A stretch of 64,000 nucleotides of DNA from Gibbula magus (Eukaryota > Mollusca > Gastropoda > Trochida > Trochidae): positions 46,886,130 through 46,950,129 of the forward strand of contig OW388297.1 in NCBI GenBank assembly GCA_936450465.1, read 5' to 3'. Shown here piece by piece: positions 33,638-46,065 of this stretch. A model generated the notes under the pieces. The model did not search any database and was not told the DNA's origin. It saw only the letters and a list, made by a program, of their open reading frames with translations. The first letter of the stretch is position 1, and each line of letters opens with the position of its first letter. A program made the position numbers and the translations under genes.

Positions 33638-36104
33638 ATGATGAGAGTTAAGGTTAACCTTATAAGTAAAACTCGCTTACTGAAAGAAACCTGGGGGCAC
33701 AACTAGTATGAAGTCACATCTATTGTGTTTCATAATATTTTATTTGTCTTTAATGAGGGCCAAAATACCTATTTAATTCAAATAATTCCATCCACCTATC
33801 CCCAATCGCCAATCATATCATAATTACCAGTTTTCAATCAAAATCGAGCAACACCATTCTACGCCTAACATTACCAAACAAAATTGGTATTTTTGTCTGT
33901 TGTCAATAAGTATCCCAAATTATGTTTGTGCAGGTGCGGTGCATTGTCCGGAAATCAGAAATAATTAATTTCACCTTTATATCGTCACTATACTGAGTTG
34001 ACTATCATGAAAATGGTAATTGTCGGCAATAATCAGTACTTCTCGATAAAACAACACTATTTATTAGCTGTGGCATCCTTGACCTCAACAACATAATAGA
34101 TGAAGAATAAAGAATATAAGAAAAATCACTGAAAGTCACTGAGGACGCTAGGTGTTTGCGAAAGTTATAAGCATGTTCCATCCAACCGATGGCACCCCAT
34201 ATTCACGACATCGATCCCAATGTTATTCTTCCTTTTGTCAAATAGTCAACCACAACGAACAATTTATTTGGAAAATTACATACACGATTGAATGTGATCT
34301 GTTGCTGTTGAGTATTAACGAGATTAACGGAAATATCTTGAAGGTCATATTCATCTCCCTTTTGGGTGACTATGATTAAGTCTTAAATATCAAAAGCATA
34401 ATCTCAAGCAGATATCAACAATTACGTAGGAGGATGGAACGTCATTTGCTTTTTCTATGTCTCAATTTATAAATTATTCATAATCAAATAAAAAGAATAA
34501 TGTAGGCATGAACATATATCAATAAAACTACAAAGAGCAACATAAAAACGAGGCGCCGTTACGACGTTGTAATGTGCCTGTGCTTTAAGGATGATATTGA
34601 ATTATTAAATACTCACAGCAAACGTGTAAATCCATTATATCTGTATGAGCATATATGACACCAACTATAATAAATATGCATTTATGTTACCGTTGAGACA
34701 CCTTTGTATACTAGGAATATCTTTTTATGTACTGTCTGTCTGGCTTGATGTTGACCATGTGTGTGTTAACAGATAATCGTACATATTAAAAATAACAGTT
34801 TTGTATCAACTTTATTAATAAACAAAAATAATTCTTTATTAGCAAAATATTATAACTTGGATATACGGTTATCCAGAATACCTTACACGCAATAAATTGC
34901 GTTTTAAAACATATCCTGGATATACAGGGTCAGGAGGAAGTTTGCCGACACGGAATTCAAAGAAACGTTTATGTTTATGTACTAATTTCATCAATTATTG
35001 ATTAAATTTTCCATTTGAAAGGTATTGGGAAGACTGTTATTTTACAAATCTCATTAAAGCAAAGAAAAAGAAATATTCTATCAAATCTCAGGGTCACAGA
35101 TAATATCCGGTAGGCATTGTTCGTAAATAAGGTTATCCGTGATCGCCTTGCTTTAATACGGTAATTTTATGACGTCATCATATTGAAACGATGACCTCAT
35201 ATGATTGAAAGTGCTATTTCCCTTAGTAGAATAACATGTTATTTCACTCAGTGAAAATATGGGTTTTATGTTCATTACTGAAAATCTAATAAAAATGCAT
35301 AAAAATACCATTGGTATTCTGTTTGAAAACTCTATCGTAAACTCGTAGCACATTAGGCGCTTATTGGAGACCAGGAGCTTATGCCTTGATCAGTTACCTT
35401 TCAATCGGTGCTAACTTGAGGCTCAGCGATTAATCACAATAACGGGGGGCAAACGTGTGCAAAAGGCAAAGTTTTTAACACGAAAGACAGTGATCACATG
35501 TTACATGTAACTAAGAAAGGGTTGAATAAGTCGCGTTAATGTACAAGATGTAATCGACAAGCTCCCCATTGAAGGAAATCAACACCTTTTCTTTAAGGAA
35601 ATTATGTGTTCAAGAAGTTTCCGTTTGACTTTTGTCACAATGGTGGTGGTAACAAGTTTCTGAGATATACGACTGACAAGCAAACTAGTTTTTTGAGAAT
35701 TTTAAAGACAAAAACGTTCGACGTGATCTTGGAATGAAAGATTAAAAACTCGAGGAACGTCGAACACGAATGAACCTGGGTCATTGGAAGAAAGCCAAAT
35801 CAATATGAAATGCCAATCATCAGTTGAGTTGAGGATTTTAATATATGAAGTACAGACAGCTCACAGAAGAACACCCACAGAGTTTTATTTAATCAAAAAC
35901 AGGTCAAGGTTATACACAGAATTTAACAATAAAAGGGAATAATAATGATGAATATATTATATTGTAAATCTAACTGTCAATATCATAACGTAAAACAGTC
36001 ACGAACGACGAATTTTTACGAACAAAATCAATAAGAAAAAAACCGTCAAGTAAATGGTATCACCAGACCAACATGTATACTCAATTCTCATGATCAAAAC
36101 ATAT

Positions 36105-36111
<7 letters not shown>
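33638..36111. other. AT-rich non-coding sequence
   Basis: No gene or repeat family supported. Confidence 0.35.

Positions 36112-36193
<82 letters not shown>
36112..36193. repeat. (TA)n microsatellite
   Basis: About 41 uninterrupted TA dinucleotides. Open frames reading IYIYIY across it are artefacts. Confidence 0.95.
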
Positions 36194-36195
<2 letters not shown>

Positions 36196-38640
36196 AGTGT
36201 TTGTTCATATGTTATCTAATATCTTCAGCCATGTGTTCATTTTGCTACATCCTGCTGCACCAACTTTCGTCGAATGTCGAAAAGGTCGAAAACAAATTCA
36301 TTCCAAGTGCCAATTAAAATTTAAACTCGTATGGATCATACAATATATTTAAGTCTGAAATACGTAGTTATCAAAATCTCAAATCCTACGCATGTGCTAA
36401 ATCGGGAATCTTCTAGAGTCATCTTTAAACACTCAAGGTCATCTGAAGATCAGCTTGTTAAGCCAAACCATTGCTTCCACCAACACGAGGCACTGATTGC
36501 GAGAAGCCTGATGACACGGGGTGAGGAGGATGCTATCCAAGGTCCATTAATCACCCCGGCTGACCCCCAAACCTTTCCCCCACAATAAATACGCCTCACG
36601 ACAGCTTATCAATAAATACAGAAGCAATCGGGAGAAATCTCACTACGCATCTGAGATCGCTGGCACCACTTACAATCGCGGGTAACTTCTATTTTGCTGT
36701 CAATTTGGTAATAAAGAGTCTCTATCGAATACTGCATGTATATTTGGTATGTTGGCTCTCTATCTTTGTATTGTGGATGGTGTAGAAGGTTCGGTCTTAC
36801 CTATAGGAATAAGATGTTTTTAAATTAATTAAATTAGGTTCAAACGGATATGGATCCTCCGAGATAACGTTTTGAAAATAAGCTTTCCATAAAAATCTCA
36901 CCCTACTTTGAACTTCTCAAGTGCCAATTAAATATCTATTTTTTAAAGAAGAAACTTAGCTTTTATGTAAACAACTTTTTGTAAAAAATGGTCTTATTCC
37001 TCTTTGCAGTACTCAGGTTACTAACTAGCATACTAACCATGGATTAAGCGCAATATTGATACACATTTATTATATCATTTCTTGTATAGGATAAGCATAC
37101 TTTCTACAAGATTCTGAAAAGCATATGTATTATATTCTTATGGTAACATCTATATGTGATCTTATTCTACTCCATGAAATAAGGCTTACAACGATATAAC
37201 GTTATCGTTGACGTCATGTAAAATAGTATTTCGTCATAGAATTATAGTCCATGGGTTAATGATGTTATTTTGGTCATTATAACTATATACTAACATGCCA
37301 TACTAACCATACCATTTGACATTAAAGTTACAATAACCGACAAAAAATCGCCACTAATGAAAATAATATCTCTCAAATGTCAAATATTCTTCATATTAGA
37401 CGTTTTTTAAAATACATTAATACGTTATCATTTTAGTCAAATACTATTATGTAATAACACATATGACGTGAAAATAAGTTGATAACAAATAAAAAAAATC
37501 TGTAAATACAAAGTGGTACACTTATCAACACTACGGGAATGAATCACTTGCAAGCACTGGCAAACAAGTGTTGCAAATGTACGCAACACATACTAGGCAT
37601 AATGGAATGAACTTTTGTTAGTCTGTTAACAGTTGACGTACATGCTTCATTGACATGTTGTTGTGCTTACTAATACCATACTTTTCTTTACAATATTTGC
37701 TTCAATGATACAATCATACACACGATTTAAGTTTTCTGATTGCCTTTCTTACAAAACGATCGACAATCACATCTTATTTTAATCTTTCTGGTACTCTGCT
37801 GTTATGGAACTGTTTCTTGATCGATTGATGGAGGAGGCTGATAAGAATTATCAAAGTTACTTTAGCAATTAACAATAAGCGACGTTGTTTAAGAAAAGAA
37901 AAGTAGGGAATCTACGGTCTCTTCTTCTGATAAACTAGTAAATAAGTCACGTCCATCTACTTTATTTTAAAAAAGTCAGTTATTTGAAAACTTTTGATTT
38001 ACCTTTTCGTTTACCGTAAATGATGAATTTTCTTTTATTATATAAATGTATATCCTTGGTCAGTAAGTCGATTGAAAACGTCTTTGTTAAGATATAAACA
38101 AATATATAAATCTGCGTATGTTTTGTGGGAATAAAGGGAAGTGGCATATTGTAACAGAGGTCATGTTTGAATATTTGTATTGAGTTACTTCTGTGGAGAG
38201 ACGATCGTGCCAGACGTTTTAATCCTTCTGAGAATTATACTCCCGAGGTACGGGGGATAAGACTGGCAGAATGTATGTGTCTACGAAGTGTGTCTGTAGA
38301 GAGCATGTTGTGACATTCATGGCAGCGAGGTCAATGCAAATTAATACGATATTACTCCCATTAATAGACACCTAATTGTCTGACAACCAGGTCACGTGGT
38401 TCTTTTAGTATCAATACTACAATATACAAAGTAGTGCAATCGTCACAAAGGGTTTAAGGTAAACATTCATATCCAGTTAACAATAATACTGATATATCGT
38501 TCTTTAAAAAGAAAGGTGATCCAATATTTTTTTACACGTTTGTCGACATTTTCTAATGCTTTTCACATCTTCTTCAAATTATTGACATTGTGTAGTATTT
38601 CATATTTTAAGATTCCTGTCTCAAATCTTAATTTTAGCGC
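36194..38640. other. AT-rich non-coding sequence
   Basis: No supported gene. A short palindrome CAACGATATAACGTTATCG occurs near 37189. Confidence 0.35.
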
Positions 38641-39178
38641 ATCTAGCTTGAAAGGCCGAATGGCTTATGGCGTGGCATAGCGTTCGGCGTCCGTCCGTCC
38701 GTTAACATTTCACTTTTCTGACTTCTTGTTAATAACCAGTGACTCTAGAGCTGAAATTATATGTAGATATTCCTTCTAAATTGTAAATTTGGTGACCCTG
38801 TGACCCAAAATATAGGTCACAGGGTCATGACCTAACAACCTATTTCAATCTTTTTTCTCCAGTAAAAAAGTTCTAGAAACTGAAATGTTGTCTAGACTCC
38901 TTGACCAATGGGGATTTTAAATTGTAGATTTAGTGACCGTGTGACCTCATATGTTGGTCACAGGGGTCATGACCTATAAACCTATTTTCCTCTTCTTCTC
39001 CAGAACGAAAAGCCCGAGAAAGCTGGAATGTTATGTACATACCCCTTACCCAATGGGGAATCTAAATTATACATCTGGCGACCCTATGGTCCCAAATTAA
39101 AAACCTATCTATTTATTTAGTTGTTGTAAAGCCCGATAAGCTGATGAGCTACAGTGCCAATGGCTCTATTTTTCATAG
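38641..39178 (-). mobile_element. Unit-built interspersed element, copy 2 (reverse, short)
   Basis: Minus-strand reading starts AAAATAGAGCCATTGGCACT GTAGCTCATCAG and ends with (GGAC)n, GCCATAAGCCATTCGGC and CTTTCAAGCTAG: the same two ends as 27012-28223 in the same order. Only about three internal units (with GGTCATGACC blocks) are present. The terminal hairpin followed by CTAG recalls a Helitron 3' end, but the next base is A rather than T. Confidence 0.75.
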
Positions 39179-41382
39179 AATTTGACAGTCAAGTAAAGAA
39201 AACTCAGTAACTGCGTTCTCAAATGAATTGCCCTTCAATATTTTGTATAAAGATAAGCTTTAAGTTTATGATTTGCTGCATACACAACGAAAGTTTTACA
39301 ATCAACGTGCCACTTTAGGTTGAATATTGAGCACAACAATCTTGTCCCCATATTCACAGTAGGATCGAGGACATTGAAGTAAAACCCTAAATTATCTTTG
39401 GAAACCATTTGAGAACTTGGAACTGACAATATGAGAGAAAAACAATGGATGATAATAATAAATAGGGAAACATTTCTTCCCAAACTGACACCAGACACTC
39501 TCGAATTGGTTAATATACGACAGACTTCAGAAATTTTAATCAAATTAAAAATTTCTTGCAGCTACTGCGTTGTTCTTGAATTCTAAGATTTCACAACAGC
39601 ACTATGCATGAGTCCTTTAGAAAATTTCTCCCGCAAAGGACACGTATGAACATTCTTTTCAGAAATCTTTCATTTACTAATTAAAGTTACCAAGAATAGA
39701 ATTTTATTAAGAGAATTAATTGATTCACGTCGCCTAATTACTTTGGTGATGAATTTATTAGCGAACGTTAGAATGGGAAGAGAATCTTAAGTTTCTTCAC
39801 ATAGAGAGTTGACAAATACGAACCCTGAATATAAAGCTTCTGAACAAACACATTCCTTGTTTTCTTAATTTTCTAAAAACGTAACAAGGAATATTTCTAA
39901 CTACATATCTTAAATGTAACTATTTGTACAAAAGATGATAACCTTGAACAGCCACAGTCAGTACCATTCATCCATTTTCAAATCTCTGTTAATGATTATT
40001 TACAATCTTAATTCTTTTATCAATAATTGCTATGGAAACAGCTCGGCTATGTCATACGATAAGTTATAAAAACACCAACTCGTGTTTTAGAGGCATAATT
40101 CCTAAACATTTAAAATATTAATAATAAATCATTTTACTGGGTTGCAATACCTATAACTAAATATATATTCACACTTAAACTTATTTGCAATTACTTTGTA
40201 AGAGAAAATCAATATTGAATATTCTTTTAATAAGGAGAAATAAATAAAAGAAAATTGCATGTTGGCATAAAATGAGTGAACAAATGAAAATTATAATGTC
40301 ATGTCTTCTCTATATCACACACAAAAACCATCAGATTTGACTCTGCAACTAGGATGTTTTAATAAATGTTTGCATTGATGTATGCTTTCATACAACACAT
40401 GAAATATTACCTTAAATTGTTATTTGTTACTTGGTAATTTACAAATCAAATTCAGATCAACAATGTGTTTTTGTAAAACTATGCTTACATGTATACTGTC
40501 GTATTAACATGACAAAAAACGATAATCGAAATTTATTCAGATTGGGAAATTACAGGTTTTACCACAAAGCATTTTGCACATCATAATTGGGGGAACTGAT
40601 TTCTCGGACAAGCTATTTTCGAAGACACTTATACGAGAGAAAAACGCGATTTCTTAATAATAACTTCTTTATTGTAAATAACAAAACGATATGGAGCGTA
40701 AACTTTCTCAACCAACCAACCACTGACAACATCTTTCTGATGCCGAATCAGGTTATCTGACACCCTGAGGTCAACCTTAGAATCAACACCATCACCCAGA
40801 CACGAAGAATTAAGTCTAGCGTATGTCCATGGCAACGTGAAAACCACCGCAGAACAGCAACTGGCCCACAAAGGTCCACCACGACGATACGGTAAGAACA
40901 ATAGTTGTTGGTGAATTCTTTATTCCCCAGTCAAAGCTTATCAACGACAACATGGAGATGTGTCGAAAAGTCGAGTTCTCAGATTAACGGAATACAGATG
41001 ATGAGTGTTATCCACAAGACTAAAATACATTCTAAATATCACTGAAATAAGTAAATGACAACATAACTCATTTATTCTCCAAGCTTGGCAATAACACACG
41101 GAACTGTGTCGAACCGTAGGAATAAAGGAATACATAGGTTTTCATCCATAATACATAGACTACCTGTGCGAACAGACCGTCGAGGTAATCAAGAAAGCCA
41201 GAACCGAAGACTGAGCGACAAACAGGATGAACTACAGAAAGACATAATCGTCACCGTAATACAGACGGGTAAATAAAACGTGACCATTGACATCCGTGAA
41301 TTCCTCTATTTCAACGACAAGACCCTTTCTGACACCTTTACCTACCCAAAACTGTTAACTCTCTGTCCATGAGCATTCTCTT
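39179..41382. other. Non-coding sequence
   Basis: Contains a 90-codon minus-strand frame (40629-40901) and a non-ATG frame (39235-39543), neither with support. Nothing else recognised. Confidence 0.35.
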
Positions 41383-41444
41383 CCCACATAAGTTACTCCC
41401 TTCAGAGGATCGGAAATCTGAAGGGAGTAACCTCTGTGGGAAGA
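41383..41444. repeat. Short palindrome
   Basis: TTCCCACATAAGTTACTCCC returns as GGGAGTAACCTCTGTGGGAA around an 18-bp loop. The arm motif GAGTAACCTCNNTGGGAAGAA recurs once at about 44479. Confidence 0.7.
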
Positions 41445-44099
41445 AAATGGTGACAACAAATACGCACGTCAAAGCCGACGTCCAGTGTAGCATTGAAGTC
41501 GTTTGGGCATTGAAGTGGTACAGTTGATCGTTTGGTGCTTTTAATGTGAAGTACGATATCCGATGATTTTTTGAATGTCACTTTCATTCAGAAATATTGC
41601 TCGAAATAGCATCTAAAAGGGGTAATACAAATTTCGATTCACTTGGTTTAGATTAATGTATGTATAACATAAATATATAATACTTGTGTAGGAAATAAGA
41701 TAACGATTACATTGACAGTCACCACGAATCAAGACACAAAATACAATATTACTTTACGAGTTGATGCGCCTGCATATTGTCATGCGTTGTCAATCAGTTA
41801 TGCAATAACGCAAATTTGTGTTTTCTATTTCTCAAGTGATATAAACAATTTTTTTATACGTTATCTCTTGGATACTTACTATTCTGATATACTGTATCAT
41901 ATTTCTGTACTAAAACGGCCCCTAGTTATATAATTACAACCTTTGATGTGTAGAATCACCAACCGTTCAAATACCCAGAGCTTGTACCTACCTATCCAAA
42001 ATGTTTCCCTGCACATGCCTTGTTAAGTGCTTAAAAACTTGCTCGCTGCTCGCTAATGATTCACCCCGATCTCATTTCAACTAAACATCGCAAGGAATCA
42101 GTTCTTTTGCGTTGGCCTTGTGTTGAACATTTAACATTATTTGGCTTCGACATTTTAAAGGTTTCAATAAATTCGCACACAATACCTGTTCGGCACGAAG
42201 ATACAACACTCTTAACGACACTGCGTAACTTGTTTACACAGAGGCAGAGAAACACAGATTTGTGTAGCAAGTTGAGCATCGTCAATGTATTTCAGATTAT
42301 TGCCGAGAAACCTCTTGAGGATACTTGCGAAGAAATACGAAGACTTAATACCTGGGATAAGTAGGTTTATACGATAATCTCCAGCTTACACCACTATCAT
42401 TACGATCAAGGAGAAAACTCATTATTTCCATTGTATCTGAATATATTTTGTCATCATTGATTCATATAGGATATATTTTAATTCATTAATTAAAACATTT
42501 ACGTTAACGATTAACGTTATTCTTGATATGTTTGTCCCTAAACATAATTGATGTGAGTCTTAGTATTTGCGACATCAAGTCATAAACATAATTAAACTAC
42601 GACCATATTCCTTTAATTGTCTTCCATCTTGAACTTACAAATATAACATTATCCTAGATGTGTGAATTCATGAACATTTAAGTCAGCAGTTGGGTTGGTA
42701 AATGTATAGAAAACTCGTCAATAAGTCTGAAGACAAATAGAATAAATAGTTGATACTACATATTGTCTTTGTAAATCTTTAAGTTCATATAACATTTTCA
42801 ATTTTGGGTGGTCTTCTGAAAATCTTAGGATAATAGGTTAGATAACAATATCCCACTCATAACTATGCTAATCAGTATACTGAAACACAAACCAACGCCT
42901 CCTTTTCATCGGAATAACATCATACACGGTAATATAAACTGACAAAAGATAATTATATATTATGCCAGGTAATGGCGTTTTTATGATGATACTTTGACCT
43001 ACACATACATCAAATTGATAAGCTTAATACATATATACGACAGAATATAAGTGGCTTCATGAAAACATGGACAATCTGCATGCAAAGGTTTGTTCACCTA
43101 CTTTCGAATTCATTTATAACACCAGGCATTTTATAGGTCACTTTCGACGTTGACTGCATTACTTCTTGTGCATGGTAAAATCGCATATATTTTGCACTTT
43201 ACATACATGTAAATACCCAAATAACTTCGATTCTCAAGTATACAATTACTCTGACATCATGGAATATACTATGAGGGACAATTTTCCCAAAAATAAATTA
43301 TTAACGATTAATGAACATTTTCACATACAAAATATAGAACAGTTCCATCAAAACCATGGCATGAGTAATAATAAAGAAGGTAATGCATGTCATTGTTTGA
43401 CTCCTTTTTTAATGTTTATGTTCAGAGAAAATTAAAAAAGTTTAAAAACATTTTGACCTCTGAGCATTAAGACGAGCTACCAACAAATACAGAAACTTTG
43501 AAGTATGAAATTAGACTACGAAGAACACATTGAACTGTTAATTCTGAAGCAACAAAAACAACGAGTTGGTTGATGATTTGCCTCTACCGGGTAACACATC
43601 CTTAACGTTTGTCAACAGCAGATGAAATAGATAGGAACAGCTGGTCATAGAGACGCAATGTTGACTTAATCATAAGATATCAGTACATGTTTAATACACA
43701 TAAGTATTGGAGAGATTACTCGAGTCCTTCATCCCATGTAACTTCTGATACAAGTTGACCATCTTTCCAGTCTGATTAAAATTGACCTTGTTCCGAGGTA
43801 TAAAATTTGCAAAATATGCATCTACTGGACACGAACAGGTTCTGTAGATTCCTCTCCACAAGCAAGGTCTGAGAACACCCCGTATAGGTGAATGTTCCGA
43901 ACCAGTTTAGCACTGCCAAAGCCCAGTCAAATAGCTGACCAATCACAACGTAGTTTTTAAACAGTCACCGTTTTTAAAGCATTTGGAACAGACCACAGGA
44001 GAGCTGTTTGGAGTTATCTGCCCCAAGCTTCTCGCACCGAAAGCATTTGTTGGGCGTCTTTTGATTGGCTACCTGAATTGCGCTCGAATGCGCAAGTGT
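41445..44099. other. AT-rich non-coding sequence
   Basis: A 102-codon plus-strand frame at 42056-42364 has no recognised features. Nothing else supported. Confidence 0.35.
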
Positions 44100-44250
44100 A
44101 CGGGCTGTTATCAGACGGTTTGGCGTGGAACCTACGACTGATATGCATACTCCAAGGGGAGTTGAGAATGAAAAAATGGAACGATGTTGGTCCAGGGTAA
44201 TAATGTGTGTAGCGCTTTGAGCACGGCCCTTTGTAATTTTAGATTTTTTG
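44100..44250 (+). repeat. Possible SINE 3' part
   Basis: CAGGGTAATAATGTGTGTAG followed by CGCTTTGAGCACGG resembles the 3' part of the SINE at 13275-13530 (GAGCGCTTTGAACG). No pol III head was identified. Confidence 0.3.
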
Positions 44251-45123
44251 TTGATTAAACGTGATATAAGTATCCTCAATATTATAAGTGTTATCTGTAA
44301 GAAATGTGTGCGCATCGCATAGTAGAAGGAATTCCAGTCTCAACAACCGATACGGGAAGAGTCCGAATGATCGCTGATTTCACAACTAACTTTGATTGCA
44401 ACCAATCAGCAATCTACATTTCTGGCCAAGACATCGCTCCACTTGTAACAAAGATTACATGAGAAGAAATGAGTTGAGTAACCTCCATGGGAAGAATATG
44501 TGAACAAACAAGTTGGATTTTGTGTTTTCAAATTCTTTAAAATTGCTCTTGATTAAACATAACTGAGACTAAATATATTTAATATTTTCTTGTCTAAAAC
44601 CGGACTATTTTTCTTATCTGTTTAACGAGTTCACGAAAATAATATTTTCTCCTTAATTTGAAATCATGATGGAGTGATATTTACATTTAAAAAATCAAAC
44701 ATCATTATCTGTCACTGAAATGTGATAATTTTCAAAATTTGATTCGTTTGCAAATGTGAAATTTTATAATAGTGACATTATCAACCAAGCTTGGCCACAA
44801 CTGACAGCTGATAGAGTATTAGAAATGCATGCCATTAGGAGAGTGTACAAGGTTAACATTATTATATAAGGGGTCACACTATATTTAGATATAAAAATGC
44901 TAATACGGTATGTTACATAAATACACTGATCTTTATAAGAAAATTGACATCGTCTTAGAAGTAACCCTGATGAAAGACATACGGATGAAACGAACTTTTT
45001 ATTTTGCATGAAAAATCAGTTTTTAAACAAATATTTTCAATCTCATCACAATCAATCAAAATCAGAAAAACTACACTGCAGAGAGGCAGTGGGTCACGAA
45101 CTGAAGTGTTTACATGAGATTTA
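44251..45123. other. Non-coding sequence
   Basis: Carries one copy of GAGTAACCTCCATGGGAAG near 44479; nothing else recognised. Confidence 0.35.
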
Positions 45124-46065
45124 TCACAATGTCTTCTTTAACACAACATTAAACTTTCCACGGCTTGCATCAATACCGAGTATGACCTCTTTGGGTGTCA
45201 ATACATGCCTGGGACACTTTGACGTCGTCAAACGTCGAATGAAGTTAGAGGTGATGTTTTGCCATTCTTGAAGAAAGCATTGTTCCAAATCCTGTAGCGT
45301 TACTGGGGTCACCTGGCGTTGTCTGACTTGTCTCCAAAGGTGGTTCCATATGTGCTCGATAAGATTCAGATCCAGTAGAGTTTAAATGTCGTTGTTGAGG
45401 AAATTCTGTGATTGGTTGGTGCTGTCGTTGGTATTGCATTATCATACTGGAGCTACACCAGGTCTTCAAATTGTGTCGCAATACCCCTGTGCAGTCAGGT
45501 TGCCTGGAATGACAACAAGCCCCGGTTAAGTGGCACCACAAATGCCTCCCAATACCATCCATTGCCGCCGCCAAATTGATATTCTTGGATGCAATTTAGT
45601 GGTCCCCTTTCGCGCCTTTACACACGTGCTCTACCATCGGGCTACATCAGTGAGAACCCGCTTTCATCGGAAAACAAGATGAGCTGTCAGTGTCGAACCT
45701 GCCTCCGTCGAACTTGGCCCAATCACGTCATTCTTTTTACGTCGATGATGGGGCCTCAGGATGATTCCTCGGTATGGTCTGTAGGCTAGGATACCGTGTG
45801 ATCCTGGACGTCTGTACAATGTCTGTCTGTCACATTGTTGTTGCTGCCGTTGGTGGTGATGTGACGAAGCGATTCCGAAGATGAATAATCCCGATTCACA
45901 AGAGTCAGCCACTGCCACGTCTGTCTGACGTCGTACCTCTTCGTCTGAATACTGCATTAGTTTGTTGACTTCAAAACGGCTGCAATTATAGGTTGCAGCA
46001 GTGGCGGCGTTGCTTGCACATTGTCGAGCCATTCTAATGGTTCGTTCTCTCGGAGCAGTCGTCAA
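45124..46065 (-). pseudogene. Tc1-like (IS630/Tc1/mariner) transposase, decayed
   Basis: Minus-strand frames, shifted several times, give the order of a Tc1 transposase: LFSDESGFSL (first catalytic Asp codon at 45666-45668), WYWEAFVVPL, QYDNAIPTTAPT (second Asp, 45441-45443), LNLIEHIWN (Glu codon 45355-45357), and a C-terminal RQVTPVTLQDLEQCFLQEW tail. All three catalytic positions survive but in different frames and with stops. The second Asp and the Glu are about 29 codons apart, fewer than the usual 34, so a deletion lies between them. The N-terminal paired-like DNA-binding region (to about 46065) is hardly recognisable. No TIRs were found. Confidence 0.8.

Noticed and set aside
35999..36317. 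IYIYIY-repeat ORFs
   Set aside because: Translation of the (TA)n microsatellite.
39235..39543. 102-codon minus-strand frame with a signal-peptide-like hydrophobic segment
   Set aside because: No ATG start, AT-rich composition like the flanks, no splice context or recognised motif.
40629..40901. 90-codon minus-strand ORF
   Set aside because: No recognisable domain and no clear splice sites; I could not place it as a gene or a known repeat.
42056..42364. 102-codon plus-strand ORF
   Set aside because: ATG to stop but no motif, no compositional contrast and no homologous pattern recognised; length is within chance for the amount of sequence.
45245..45574. 109-codon minus-strand ORF over the Tc1 region
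   Set aside because: Out-of-frame shadow; the Tc1 motifs read in other frames.
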